A stretch of 64,000 bases of DNA from Heracleum sosnowskyi (GCA_030848705.1 JAUIZM010000159.1:62001-126000), one strand, 5' to 3'; counted from the first letter of the stretch, positions 21,534-35,591 are shown. Program-made: numbers and translations. The notes: a model not told the origin generated them from the sequence alone.

Positions 21534-23591
21534 ATGGGAGATCCTCCAACCTCTCAAAAACGTGACTACTACACCACACTTGGAATCCCTAAAACTGCTA
21601 CGTTATCGGAGATTTGCAACGCGTACAAAGTTCTTGTAAAGAAATGGCATCCTGCGAAGCACCATTCCAACAGAGGTGAAGCTGGTGAACAGTTTCAAAA
21701 AATCACTGAAGCCTACAGGGTACTTATTAAATATAATGCATGTACTACAAAGCAGGCACCTCTGTTCACAGATTCATATTCAGTACAACTCACATGATTG
21801 ATATAAATCATCTTTCCTTCAATGTACAGGTGCTTAGTAGCAAGAAAAGAGAAGAAAGTGCAATACCTATATTATTAGATAACGAGTCAAAAACACCAAA
21901 AGCATCAAAAAATACATTTCACGAAAAGAACAAAGATGACGAGTTCTATATCTCCAGCCCTAGGAGCGCAAGCCCCACAGGATTAGAGATTAATGCAAGC
22001 CACCACACATCAAAAGGGAAAAAGAGCAAGAAAAGCAAGAAACCAAAACGAGCAGATGCCTATGGATCATCACCAAAAAGCGAAAGTGAAAACCCTTCTT
22101 TATCAAGAGTAGGAACCCAAAGAATTAGTGGTAATCCTATTATATATTCACAATCCACTGCTCGGAGGAAGCCTCAGCCCATTGAGAAAAAGCTTGAATG
22201 CACACTTGAAGAATTATTGCAAGGATGTGTCAAGCATATCAAGATTACAAGAGATATCATTTCTGAAAACGGGTATATAGATACAAATCCCTTCTCTTTC
22301 GTATTTTCTCATGCCTGTATAGATACTCTTTTTTTGGTTTTCCATCAAGATTAGCCCCCCTCTTGATCAAAATTTAATATAAAATGCCTTATGTTTACCA
22401 GACAGATCGAAAATAACCCTTCGCCTCAGTTGATTGATTTAGTTCTTTCTTCAGTTTAACCAAGTATCCACTATCAAGAAATCAAGAAAAGGAGCAGTTA
22501 GTAAAACTTAAACTTGATCCTGATTTTTCTCCATTCCTATCTACTTTATTTTATTAAAATTGATTTTTTTCAACAAGACCCACAGATGTGCTGGTGACTA
22601 GTTCTTAATACTATAAACAGAACAATAGATTTGAAACTAACAATTTCTATCAAACAGAGCAAAATGGTTGTTGCAGCAAAGGAGGGTAATAAAAGGGTAT
22701 GTCATGACTAATAGATGTAAATAAAATCATAGACATAATTTCAAGATAATTTACTCCCAGAGGCACATTTTGTAGTAGGTACAGTTGCAATAAATATTTT
22801 TCAGTTATTTCACGGGATGTATAACAATAGAAGCCAGTTGTGATTAAAGTCTACTATATCGGCATCTTTATTCACTAGACGTCTAGCTAAAGCAGAACCC
22901 CCCATGCTGAAATGTTCTACCAAAGGTAATAAATAGGATGTCATGGAATTTGTAATGTCACACAAGCATGCAAAGGAAATATAAAAATATAAAAATTGAG
23001 TAGAATTTGGGGAAAGGATGTATCTAATCAAATGCTCTGCTTTTCTATTTTTAAACAATTACACACTTGGCAGCAACATACCTATACATATACTGATTAT
23101 GTACCAAATAATTTAGCTTCTGTGATGTTTGTGTATACTGTTGCAGGCATATTGCTCAAGAGGAAGAGACACTGAAGATCAGAGTTAAGCCAGGATGGAA
23201 GAAAGGAACAAAAATTACATTTGAAGACAAGGGAGATGAAAAACCAGGTAGTCTTCCAGCTGATATAATTTTTGTAATTAACGAGAAAAGACATCCTATT
23301 TTTAAGCGAGAAGGGGATGATTTACAGCTTGGAGTTGAGGTCCCTCTAATTGAAGCTGTAACCGGTTGCACCATTACTGTCCCCTTACTAGGAGGTGAAG
23401 AAATGACTTTGTCATTTGACGAGATCTTATACCCAGGCTATGTAAAGGTCATCCCAGGACAAGGCATGCCTAAACCAAAACAAGAAGGAAAAAAAGGAGA
23501 CCTCAGACTTAATTTTCTCGTGAAGTTTCCTAGAGAGTTGAGCGATGACCAACGCTCTAACGTTAAAAATATTTTAAATGAATGTTCTTGA
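21534..23591 (+). CDS. DnaJ-like co-chaperone with HPD changed to HPA
   Basis: The exons are 21534-21719, 21830-22272 and 23147-23591, with GT-AG introns, giving 357 residues. Residues 10-65 form a J-domain-like region (RDYYTTLGIPKTATLSEI to FQKITEAYRVL), but the invariant HPD is HPA at residues 39-41 (codon GCG). A Ser/Lys-rich linker (about 66-180) replaces the usual Gly/Phe and zinc-finger regions. From residue 183 the DnaJ C-terminal peptide-binding domain is well kept: KLECTLEELLQGC, IRVKPGWKKGTKITFEDKGD, PADIIFVINEKRHPIFKREG, LIEAVTGCTI, and the typical end LRLNFLVKFPRELSDDQR. In this family the HPD aspartate is needed to stimulate Hsp70 ATPase. This protein may therefore bind clients without driving Hsp70. 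The domain order recalls plant Hsp40-type peptide-binding proteins with weak J-domains. The start codon CCCATGGGA is followed immediately by the domain. Confidence 0.88.
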
Positions 23592-24687
23592 CTAATCACC
23601 ATCAAAGTTCTCTTAATGTGGTTTCTTGCACATTTCTACTTACAAGCCTAAAGGTATAAGTTTTAATACCAAGTACATATTGCATTAGCTTTAAGTACTA
23701 ATGCTCAGTTTTGTTCATAATCTCGTGCATCAGAGAAAGCAACGTAACAAAATTGATCTTACAGTACAAATTATCATATTACCCTAGGAATGCATAGTCT
23801 TTGTTGAATCTTCAATGTCATAGTCATTGATATTCTCCAGCCCTTAACAGAAAAATACTATACACAAGAAATAATTTCACAAAATATTATGTAGTATGAG
23901 AAAATGACAAAGCATGCGAGCCAGACGAGACAAAGGTTTGAATCTGGTTCTGAGATATATTATCAGACCTCTACTAATCCATCTCTTGTTGCATTTTGTA
24001 ATACCAATTGCCTAGCCATCCCACTCTGCTTGGTCCTTGTGAACTATTAACCCAAGATTAACAAGGAGAAAACATAGTTCTTCTAAGTATAAAATCCAGC
24101 CATTGCAGATCAGGCGACTCAAGTTGAGAATCAAAACACAGCTTTCCAAATACGTGAATCCTACTCTATTCTACTTAAGGATACATGCTAATTATCTGCT
24201 AGGAATTAGGATATGTACCTAGTACACAAATTTTACCAGCCACGTATGAGTGGAACAAGTCTACAATAGATTACAATCATAATATTGATAATTATATATT
24301 ATTGTCAAATTCAAATTCAAATGATCTTCTATATGGATGGTATAAATTGGCGTCTTTTGATGCCTGTGGATATAAAAACATACATCCAAATATTTTCAGA
24401 TAGCATATAAGCTAATAACATTGATCAACCACTCAAGGTACATCTAAGACAGAGTATGAAGGACTGGTTTTTATAAAAGGGAAAAAGGAGAGGGGGGAAG
24501 GTATAAAGACGAAGATTAATTGCATTTGCAATTAATTTTATGAGAATTAAATCAAGCTAGTTGTGAAATGACTGTGAAATGTCATGAGACGCACAAGATA
24601 CAAAAGCCTAACCACAACTTACAGACCATGATGCAGCTTTTATAGACATCCTGGTCATCAGATAATTAAACTAAATGTATAATACCA
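23592..24687. other. Intergenic region between convergent DnaJ-like and IBA57-like genes
   Basis: I see no gene, only AT-rich sequence. It contains the 3' untranslated parts of both neighbouring genes. A pol III B-box-like string at about 23934-23944 (GGTTTGAATCT) lacks a supporting structure. Confidence 0.5.
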
Positions 24688-27600
24688 TTATGACTTTGCT
24701 TTCTGTTTTGGTTGACGTTGATGAGCAATATAAGGAACTTTAACCAATTTTCCGACGACGTTGTCTCCAACAGTTACAAGATCTCCCTCAGATGCACCCG
24801 ACCTCTTTATATAACCTAAACCGAAATACTCAGAATTCTTTCTTGTAGCTGTATAACTTGTCAGTTTCCCTACCTGCAGAAGCAACAAAACTGTTGAAGG
24901 AAGCAACAAAACAGTTCAAGGACTCGAGGCAACACAAAAGCAAAAGACTAGAACAAGGTTTAACAAGAAATAGCGATTTACATTAGTGAAAACATGCAAG
25001 GAATTGAGAATAACGTTCCAAGTGCAGTGACTTAAAATTATTCTAGAACACCAAAGAGATATGATGCCCTGCTCTTTGGTAGTTTCATATTAAAACTAAT
25101 AGATATTAAAACTATTCCTCTATTTAAGTATTTTACTATTAAAATAACTGGACTCTGTTCGCGGAACGTTCTTTATTTGTTTGTAATTTGTAAGTGGTTA
25201 CTCTTATATTGTGAATCGTAAGTATTTTATGCTTTTTAAGTTGAGTCATGATATTATCAGATTTGAAAAACGTAGCCAGGTTAATGTTATCTTGACAACT
25301 TTAGGAATCAGTAGGCAAACAAACTGGATTTGGAGACCTCGGTAGATAACTGAACTTTGTGTCAACTTAGTCAATCCAATATTAAAAATGAAAGACAAAG
25401 ACCTTCTTTCCATCAACAGCAATAGAACTGCCTGGTTTCACTGGTGAAGATAAATGTATACCCCACAATCTTTGCTTGATGCCATCATATGTTATTAGTC
25501 TTGCAATTGTCTCCTGTCCTTTGTAGCAACCTGATAAAGTTTTAATATTTAGATTGTCCATAAGACCAGATAATTGAGCAAAAAAATTACAAGGGGAAGT
25601 GACACACCTTTGTCCAGAGATATTGAATTCCATAGACCAGCCTCCAAGACATTATATTCATTGGTGAGCTCTTTTCCAGGAACTGGCCTTCTTGCAAAAG
25701 TTATTTGGTCATTTATTACGGATCCAAGTGCAAATATATTATAATTATCAAGGGAAATAAAACCAAACAATTATTTGTCTTTGTTTCCTTTATATTCCCA
25801 ATCCTCTCCCTTTGCAGTCTGTATATCTTTCAGGATACAAAGATTGTAACAACGAAAATGTTTGAATTTTAAAATAAAAATTCCAGGTATTAGTTCTAAT
25901 AACCTGACCATGCATGGTACATTCAGTAGCAGGGGTACCTATAAGTAGATCATTAGTTCACAAACTTGTATAGTAATGATATACATGTCCCAACTCCTAA
26001 CACTTACCAATATAATAAACACACTATCATATCACCCCTATGTTGCTCGGACTCTTCATTTTACCTTCAAGTACCTGTGTCGGACACTCGACACTTGGAC
26101 ATGGACACTCGGACCCGGACACTTATTTTAGGCCAAAAACATGCATATTTTTCAAAATCTTGCCGAGTCCAGTACTTGGACACGTATCCATATCGGACAC
26201 TTCTAGCCGAGTCCGAGTAACATAGTATCACCCAATGCAGGAACATCGCTAATGTACAATAATTGTACATAATCAAACCTATATTTTCAAGTTAAATGAC
26301 TTGAAAAGATAGTTCCGCGATAAAGATGCATAGTATCATCTTAGGAACATTTATGATAATTGTAAAGATTTAGGCAAGTATGTGAAGACACAAAAATTTG
26401 AGGCATTCACCTGCCTTGAAGAATCCTCAATTTTTCCCACGCATTTGAGCCCATGGGGATAGCACCCTGACCTAAAAGAGCTTTCCACACAGAATCTGCA
26501 ACAGCTGGTGCCATCATCAGTGAGAAACCTTCTTCAGAGACTATATTTCCCACTGCAACAGTTACTGGCATCCTATTAACCTGAATATGAGTCTGGCTTC
26601 AGTAAGTTTATCTTCCAGAAGAATCAATGTAATTATCGCTTCATGAAATACTTCACTGTTGACTAGGGAACAAGATAATGAAGTTTGTTGGAGATGACTG
26701 TGAGTGTGCATGAAAGAGGGGGGAGAGAAGTTACAAAGATAGCAGTACTGTGAAAATCAGATATAAGTCCTAGAAAACAGAACGTTTACCTGTTAGGTAG
26801 ATGTTTGAATTAGTCGGTTTATCTTGTGACTTAATTACCTATCTAGGTAACTAACTGTAGCTTGTTTTAGGAGGTTCTATATATACTGATGTATACTTTT
26901 ATCTATATAAATGAGAAACAGTGTTATCTCTCACTTCAAACTCATAATATCATTGACAAGAACATTAAACACATTAGGGAACCCAATATGGAGGTTCTCA
27001 GATGACAAAAGGAACAACAACTATCAAACTAGCTTGCCTCTAAGGCTCTAACAGTGGGCAAGATAAAGAGGCTGCATCAGAGAATGACAGTATCTTGAAT
27101 ACTCTGATTTGGCTCTCCATCCATCACGTAGAAAATGCTAATAAGGCATTCATGTTCTAGTTTAAAAATCATGATAACAATGTAAGCAAAGTAATAACAA
27201 CATCAAATAGAAGCAATAACCCCCTGACTGAAGTAAGTAGCCCTCATATTTTCTACAAATTAAAGGGAAAATAAGAATAGTGTTGTCAGGTAAACTATAG
27301 ACCGGAAAAGAATAGAAGCTCACTAAAATCTACAGTGCCAAACAGTTCAAGTTAAATTAAGAAATGAACTGCGAAAACATTTAATCGAAGAAATTGATAG
27401 TACCTAATTTGAGCCAATAAGTCAATACACAACTGAGGGTGTTTGTTTAACCGTTTTTCAAAAAGCAAGGACTTATTTCTGTAAAAAAAATACATGTCTT
27501 TGTTCTTTTTGAGAACTAAGTTTTTATTTCAAACACAAGCTAAAACCAAACATCCCCACCAATATAGATTTGCACATGGGATAAGCACGACTATTAAAAA

Positions 27601-30600
27601 GTTGAAACATCTGTGCAAATCACAATGATACTATCATTCCAGAGACTTACACTGTAATGCTTATGTGAACCATATGGTTGTCCAACAAGATCGCCCATGT
27701 TCAAATTGCTTATCACCTGTTAGCATGAAAAGAAACTCAAAGCCAGTTAAATAGTAGAGAACACTGAAACTGAAAGGAAGAACATAAGTATCCTGTAGCT
27801 ATACTTTGTTGCTACTAGGTCCAACTAGTACAAACAATTTCGTGCGCGTAGTTATATCTTCAACTTCTACTTTGTCAGTGAAAAATATATACCTACAAGT
27901 TATAACATTGAGAGACATAAGGCATATAGCAAAGACCACAAGCATATATTACAGTTATTAGAGAACAGCTAAAACTTAAACTCAGTACATATATTAGAAT
28001 AGATAACTTGGCAAAAGAAGAGAGGAGTATTTTACCCTTTGATGGAAGATTTTACTTAAAACCTACTTTTTCCCTAGAAGATATCTCTATAAGATGGGCT
28101 TGTTACACGTGCATGTATTGTTCATGGCTGACAAGCTCAACCAAGTAACAATGTAATTAATGCATTTAAAAAAACTACACATCAAGAAATGTGATTATCC
28201 TGTTTGCTTGCACAGGTTGTTCATAGTATCATTATCTTCATCTTTCACTAAGAAGAAAAATATACAATAATCTTTAGGGAAATGACTAGAGGACAAGAAT
28301 TCAAAAAACAGTGCCAGGAACTAAAAAACAAGTCATTACCAAAGTAAAACATCTTATTCCTCTGGATGTCAGAAACATATAACCCTAGAAAGCTATCATA
28401 TCTAAACAGAAACACAAGCAGATTACTGTGCCAAAATAAATGATGAAAGAAAGCTGTCAAGATTGATTCACGCCCTCTTGTCAGAAACTAAGATATAGTG
28501 AAGACAAAGATAAAAACCTAACACATAAATACCTTACTATGATGCATAAAGATTTGCATAAAATTTAGACAAACATTATCATCATTACTGTTGTCTTTTG
28601 GTTTAAGATCTTGCATACCACAGAAAAGAAAGTAAAGCGATAGTTCATAGCACAACCTGAAAGTATTTTTAACTAACCACACAAAGGTAAGAAATCATAA
28701 CGACAAGTAGATGTAAACAACACAAGACAATATATATTGAATATTCAAACTGCTATGTAGCAGAACCAATAGCACAAAGGAATCATCTTGCACCTTACTC
28801 TGAAAAGTCTAATACTCCGTTTGGTTGGAAGGATTGAGATTGAAAATGAGTGGAATGTGTACTATTTTGTGGGTAAAAAAATCATATTCATTTTCTCCCT
28901 CCATTTCATTCATAGTGATTCATACAGATTTAAACTAAAGCTCAATCCCACAAATTTGAGGACACATGATGTGTTCTGACTTCTAATCAGTTTCTTCACA
29001 AAAAAATTTGTACTTGCAGAGAAGTGTCAACTGCAATAATAAAGGAGATAAAGTAACTAATATGTATTTTAAACATACTTGTCTAGCATTTCCGTGATGC
29101 TTCTACTAATTTCTGGTGAAACCACCAATGTAATTGCAGTTTTCTGCAAATATGAAATTGTTGATGTAATTATGTCAAAGGCTGCAATCACAAGCAATGA
29201 ACTTGGGAAGAAGACAAAAACTACCATGATCCATGCATGAGCAATATCTATTGTCCGAGCAGTAGGAGTTACAAAAACTGTGTCACATCCCTACACATTT
29301 CCACAACTGGAAGACGTTAACTAAATTTACATGATCTTGACCATCAATGTGAACTAAAACTGAAATATTGCCAACATCGATATGCAATCCTAAGCCCAAG
29401 TCTCGCAGAGCTAACCTGCCCTTCACGAAGAGAATCAAAATCCGCAGTACTTTGGTTATGAAGAAAGTGGGCACGATCTTCTCCACTGACTGCATGTCAT
29501 TTAAGTCCTCAACAAACGCATAAAAAGTAAAATCAAGAGCATTGCCCATTTCAGTAATATCAACACAGAAGGAAAACAAAGAGAATAACTTTGGACATTT
29601 TTTTAACATATATCCATGTCATGTATCAACATCAATCTTATTCTCAATTTCCTTCATCTCCCAATCATCTCCCATAAACTTCAGAAAAATCAATTTTAGC
29701 AAATAGCAAACCACATTTCAAATTTTTTAAGCAAGCAACGTTTCGAAATCTCCAGCTAACTCATCTAAAAAAGAAGGAACTCTTTACAGGAACTGGACAA
29801 ACTAACAGCTTTATTACAAAGATGTTAAAGAGAAAATAATCTACCTCTAATCCGGCCATAATGAGAAAGGTCCACAACCTGAGACAATATTGAGATGAAA
29901 ATAAAAGCAACATCAGGCCCATCAGAGAAATCTTATCCCAGGCAATCACAAATAAGTTAAACAACACTCAACTGGAACTCTGGAAGGCTGTTTAGTATAC
30001 AAAATTTCTAACAGAATTAAAGAGGCACGCACCATTAAAAATCGACATGTATTCATCTGTTAAAAGAAACCAAGGAACAGAGAAGAATGTAGTGCAAACA
30101 AGAAACAGAAACAGCATTCTAAGATAGTATTGTTGAGACAACTGACAAATATATCTTGTAGGTCAGAAATGGAGTTCATACTCATAATAGAAAACCTTCT
30201 CTTTAGTATGGTGCAAGAAACTCTTTTAAAAATTTAACTAACACTGATAAGAAGACCGTACATCAAGCTAACTTACAGGATTTCAAAATAAAATGGTTAC
30301 CAAGTTCTCTGATCCATCTGTTACCTCCACAAATCAACTCTGAGTTGAGGACCAGATATGTTTAACAATATAAGAAATAATAATGGTTCCAACAATTGTG
30401 TGTCCAGACTTGGTCAGCATTTTCATAACAGTTCAGGATGAAGTTTGAATATCTATAAGCATAACCAACCAAATTGTGCACTCAAAATATGATTAATATG
30501 TCAGGAAGTGACCGTTAGAACAAGAGAGGGAAAGTTCGTTGAGAGAGTTACTCACCAGCTAGTCAAGTAAAAGGGTCAAGGAAATCATTTTCATTTGCAT

Positions 30601-33592
30601 GATACTATAAACATTTGTCTTTTGTGGAAGACATCTGATTTTCAATACAAATACCGACTCATCTGTTTAACTAGAATTTCAGCCCAACAACTTTAGCTCA
30701 GGATATAGGTTTCTTTCCTAAGTTAGTAAGTTACCTTTAAACAGTTTAAAATCTCTATATGTATCATCTAAACCAAGATCCTGAATTGGATGTTTGATTC
30801 TGAAACCATACATCTAGTTCCATGACTAACATATTTTTATATTTGAGCATATTACTGTAATTCCACTTGTATTTATAGTAAATAATACTAGGCAATATTA
30901 CTGTACTACCAATCATACAGATAAATCAGGTTAATAGCTTATGAGAATACATATCAACAAGAAATAACTGCAGAGCACAGGGAAGCACTTGCATAATGTT
31001 GCAATTAAACTATCAAGGATTATAACATATATATGCTGAACTACGAAAACATTTTCCAAAACAAGTTTATCAAGAAGACATTCTATATTTCACTACATGG
31101 TATGATACATAGATGAGCACAGCTGCTAAAACATCAGTCTAAAGAGGAATAAGATTGGAAGGATATAGCTAGATACCCACCACAGTGCCTTTGTCAACTG
31201 TGTCTAATGCTTCATCATCATTATTAAATGTTTCTACGATACCATCTTCTGACACTACTGCCCCAGCAGATATAGTCGTATCCTGCAAAGTTAAAGAAAA
31301 TATAAACATTGGCTTCTCAATGAAATCAGCAAGTCATAAAGTGAGAAGATCCATATATCAGCAGATCTCTTTTAACCTAATTCTAAACTTATGAATAGCT
31401 CAATTTTAGACTTCAAAACATCATAAACCTCACACTGTATTAGTTACACATTCCGACAATATTAAAGCTATCCTCCGTCCCTCTCATTTCTTTACATATG
31501 AGTTGGGCACGGAGGTTAAGAAAATGAGTAAAATAATAGTGGAGAAAAGTAAGAAAAGTGAGTAAAATGGTGGGGACCAATCAATATTTAATGTACAAAG
31601 TGAGCATAGTGGAGGAAAGTAGTGGATGCAGTTAATTTTTAAATTATAAAACTTTACTACTTTGGAAACTTTTGGAATGTAAAGAACTGAGAGGGACATC
31701 AAAAAGGAACGTGTAAAGAAATTGATGGGACGGAGGCAGTATTTAATTTTGGAAGATAAGTTTCATCTTTCCTTTATATCATTCTAAGAGGGGTATACTG
31801 ACAACAAGTCTATAATTCTAACGCATTTTGAGAATGGTAAATAATGAATACTAGCTTATGACCCGTAGAATGCACGGATTCTTATTTACTATTTTATATT
31901 TTTATAATATATGTTTCAATAACTTTGTCATATAAACATTGACATGCAATTCGAATTATTCTGATGATGTGAAAAGAAACTAATTAAGCAGCATGGAAAA
32001 CTAATTATGATAATGCCAACAAGAGAAAGAAAGCTAGCACTACAGAATTCAAATTCTATTAGTACTAATACTTAATGTTATGCTTATGCACATACGGTTA
32101 TGGTATTATTATTTGCAAATGTTAGCTCCCCAATGTATAGTTTTATTATTGGCAAATATTACTTCTCTAATGTGGCGACTGATTACAGGATAATTTCTCT
32201 CCATGTCTCTATAGCTATTTAATTAGGTACTGAATGCTCATGAGGAAGTTATTTTGCTTTTGACATTTGAATGAGTTTAGCAATATAAGGCTTCTTTGAA
32301 TTTCTTAAGATAGTTAAAGAACTTTTCTTTAATATATAAAGATATTATTATATTGTTAGTCGTGTTAATTATTTTATATAATGAAACTGGTTTAACTCGG
32401 TTCAATATTATTCACTACTGTATTAACATAGATATTATAATTGTAATAGGATTCACATAAAGTAAATTAAATTATAACCGTATGTGGTTGAAGGATTCGA
32501 ACCCTTTTGTATATTTGAAACTAATAATATGAATATTTAATTTTGATATGTTGTTGATGGGATTCGAAACTTAGACCTTTGTGCCTTTGATTATATAACA
32601 TAATATATTCTTTGTATTTGATCTAACAGTTCTCATCTGTTTAGCTTAAAAAAACAGTTCTCGTCTATTTACATTAAAAGAACTAACTCATTTGTTATTC
32701 TTATAATGGTTAACCTGTTAACCAACCAATCAACCAAAGCTACACATGTTCACGTATAGTATATCATAGTATATGATTAGATAGTACAGATACCCTCAAG
32801 TCGATTCATACTAATATTATCTACGGGATGGTCTATAATTCTATGCAGGCTTAAAAAGCACATATACATTATGTCCTATGCAGTATACTAAAGTACTGTG
32901 GTTTCACTAGTGGCGAGAAATATCCTTACATAGCTAGTGACAGAACGTAAATGACCAGCTAGACATTTGTAATTCAATAGTTGTTGCACCTCTTATAACA
33001 TTCATTTTTCCTTAACTTAATTAAGCAAAAATTGACAGCATACTTACATATTTTTAATACAAGTGAGCAGCCGTTTGTTTTCAACTATTCTCTAGACCTA
33101 AAGTAATTAAGTTAATCAACACAAAATTCGTAATGTACTAGTATTTTCGCACATTCAGGTTTCACACAGTGGTTGTAGCATATATGAGCAGTGCATATCG
33201 AATCGCCATAAAACATGGCGAACATTATTCACCTCAGTTATATGAATTGAACATATCGAATCACAAACAATTTAGCATTGTTCACCTCAAACAGACACAA
33301 ACATTAATTGACTAAATATTACACACAGTTATATGAATTTACGAAACAAAAATGCGGGACATACGAGGAGGTCATGATCGATAGGGGGAGGGGAGAGGTC
33401 AAAAGGCAAATTAGCTGCGGAGATGAAATTTAACGGGCGTTTGGTTAGCTTTGAGAACGCAAAACAGTGCTGATGAGAGATTGATAACGGCGCTGAACGG
33501 AAGGAAGACGACGAATTCAAGTAGATACTCCGGCGAGTCAAACACAGTGTACTAGTACTCAATTGTGTAATTGATGGAGAGGCTATCGCCAT
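24688..33592 (-). CDS. Plastid IBA57/YgfZ-like folate-binding protein (aminomethyltransferase-related), 12 exons
   Basis: The exons on the minus strand are 33592-33365, 31282-31181, 29878-29845, 29489-29416, 29290-29225, 29143-29079, 27892-27805, 27716-27651, 26580-26411, 25687-25608, 25530-25403 and 24873-24688. All have GT-AG boundaries and the joined frame is open for 428 residues. The start is the ATG in ACAATGGCGATAGC. Residues 1 to about 60 are Ser/Thr/Arg-rich, as in a chloroplast transit peptide, and are followed by NLPFDLSPPPIDHDLL. The core has VVVDLSHYGRIR, EDRAHFLHNQST, GCDTVFVTPTARTIDIAHAW, WEKLRILQGRPVPGKEL and EAGLWNSISLDKGCYKGQET. This includes the KGCYxGQE signature (residues 324-331) of the YgfZ/IBA57 family. 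These proteins resemble the glycine-cleavage T protein, bind folate and assist Fe-S cluster proteins. It closely resembles Arabidopsis At1g60990 in order and length. Introns hold several MITEs (26038, 31471). The gene appears intact. Confidence 0.93.
26038..26225. mobile_element. Small MITE with 8-bp TSD in an intron of the IBA57-like gene
   Basis: The inverted ends read CTATGTTGCTCGGACTC and, from the right, CTATGTTACTCGGACTC. Both sides have TATCACCC (26030-26037 and 26226-26233). The interior is a GGACACTCGGAC-rich sequence with its own partial symmetry. The 8-bp duplication favours the hAT group. Confidence 0.88.
27434..27556. mobile_element. Possible short MITE in an intron of the IBA57-like gene
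   Basis: The sequence starts GGGTGTTTGTTTAACCG and ends AAACCAAACATCCCC, which are imperfect inverted ends of a type common in hAT-like MITEs. No target duplication is visible, so this is tentative. Confidence 0.4.
31471..31739. mobile_element. Stowaway-type MITE in intron 1 of the IBA57-like gene
   Basis: The left end TCCTCCGTCCCTCTCATTTC and the reverse complement of the right end CTGCCTCCGTCCCATCAATTT form inverted repeats. Both sides are flanked by TA. The CTCCGTCCC ends and TA target are characteristic of Stowaway (Tc1/mariner-type) elements. Confidence 0.88.
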
Positions 33593-35193
33593 TGTAGGCT
33601 CCCTCAATTTCACTTGATGTCAAGTATTATTTAATTCAATTTTGTCCGATGATGGCCAAAAGGGAATAGCATAATCTGAAAATATGACCTTCAATGGCAT
33701 ACTTTAACGCAAAATGTCATGTCCAAATCTGTCATTTTACTACGAATTCGGGTCACTCATTTTTCAAATGGGTATGATCCAATAGTTTTCTCATTCAAAA
33801 TGTGCGGAGGTCGGATCTTTTATGGGTAATATTCCTCCATCAGTTAAAAGAACCGATAACCAGTAACTTATGTCGTTTTTTTGCCCTAATTAACGGGTGT
33901 ACCCATCGCCGGATCATGGATAAATCAGGTTTGTATAATCTATCAATCATCTTTGATAAATTAAGGATGTCTTTATATTTTGATGTTAGTTTAGTTTAGT
34001 TTAGTTTAGATCAGTTTAATTTCGGTACGATGGCTCGAACAGATTTGGTTTTTTGCTTTCTCAATGATCATCAGTTTGTGTTTGAATTTTCTCAATCATC
34101 TACTACGAATTAAACTAATTATACATCTATGTTACACAGGTTGTAAGCGAGTTCCTGTTGGACCGATATCGCCTTCTTCATCGTAAAATGGTAATATATA
34201 TGATGATTCTATCCTTTTCCCTCTGCTCATATTTTCTTATTTATACTAGAATTTGAATTATACCTGGAAAGTGTTTGATGATATGTGTAAGAGAAAAAAA
34301 GATTGATATTATTTGTCTGCTTACTAGGAATATTAGTTTAGAAACAAATGAAAGCAACTTACAATTCTTTGTTTAGAGTAGGTTGATGTCGTATTTTTAA
34401 CTACAGGCTACACATGGCTGATCTACATATTTGCTTTCCGCAATTGCCCACCTAAGATGCAGGTAACTACAATCTACTAATGTTTTTAACGGATTATAAC
34501 TGTCATTTTAATTCTGTAATTACGCAGTATCAATCTCAGGGAAGGTTTGTAATTTTGATTCACAATTATGCATCTCATCTCATTCAAAATTCAAAAAATA
34601 CGAGTTGTCATCTGAAACTGATGTTAGTCCTCTTCATCTCAATCGATGATTCATCATAACCGGAGCTTGAAGGTGAAAGATGTATATGATGTAAGTTCAC
34701 CAGTTCATGTTATATGATTTTCGTTCTCTTATCTATTTTTTTCTATCCGTCTTTAGGTTTGAATTTGTATACTTTTTGTTAATTCTAAAGAGGGATAGAA
34801 GAGGAAGGAGATAGATAGACAATTATGTTAATGGCTTTTATCACAATACAAGATCATTGTGCTTCAGTTTTGAATTTCAAAATATTGACATCTTTCCTCT
34901 CTATTTCATATATGGTGTTCCATCTTTGATCTCAACAATTCATATTTTAATTATTTTTTGTGTGTGCAGAAAGCTGGATTTGAAGAAAAGAGAATCACAA
35001 GATTCCCCGGTTATACAAAATTCATCCCGATTCAAACAAAAAAATGTAAGTTATATATACAATTTTTTGTATGTAAAGAATCCAGAGGTTCAGTTTCTTC
35101 CTTTCATTGTCAAGATAATTGTACTATAATTCTCTGCATATCTCAAATTTGAATACACTGATTCTTAATTTATTCTATTCATTTATGTGTGTA
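33593..35193. other. Upstream of the IBA57-like gene; possible spliced non-coding transcript
   Basis: The first few hundred bases should hold the promoter of the IBA57-like gene (minus). On the plus strand, blocks ending in donor-like sites are seen at ATCGTAAAATG|GTAATA (about 34191), ATGCAG|GTAAC (about 34461) and AAAAAAATG|TAAG (about 35045). The last block follows an acceptor-like GTGTGCAG (about 34969). No protein similarity is recognisable. There is an AGTTT pentamer repeat at 33985-34010. Confidence 0.3.
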
Positions 35194-35198
35194 CAATT

Positions 35199-35591
35199 TG
35201 TTGTATTATATGACTTATTTGTTAAATATAAAATGGATTAAAATGGATTGAGTTACAAATATATTAATTCTAAGAATAATATATTTGATTTATTGTGTAG
35301 GTAAATATGGGAGTTACAAATGTTGGAGTTACATGTAGTTATAAATATGGGAGTTACAATATTTATTGTGGGAGTTACATATCTTATTCACTTATGATAT
35401 AGAGATAATCAAGGGGCGGTTACATATTGTAAAGGGTGTAGATGATACTAAGAATGCCTATAAATAGTGATGTGTATTTCAATGAAAAGGCACACTTAAA
35501 GTTGCTTGTTCTAGCTATCATCGGAACCCTTTTTCTCTTACTCTCCATCTTATATTAGTAAGCATTTCATACATGTATGTCTAATACTACA
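35199..35591 (+). repeat. 5' LTR of the copia element
   Basis: A TATAAATA box lies at 35459-35466 and GATGTG about ten bases after it. It differs from the 3' LTR at four bases out of 393 by eye, which indicates a recent insertion. Confidence 0.95.

Noticed and set aside
23925..23960. Possible tRNA-derived SINE head (GGTTTGAATCTGG)
   Set aside because: No clear A-box, tail or target duplication. The evidence is too thin.
28800..28980. Possible MITE (CTCCGTTTGGTTGGAAGGAT at one end)
   Set aside because: No matching inverted end or target duplication was found in the neighbouring sequence.
32485..32510. Pol III B-box-like string (GGATTCGAACCC)
   Set aside because: No tRNA cloverleaf or A-box can be drawn around it in either orientation.
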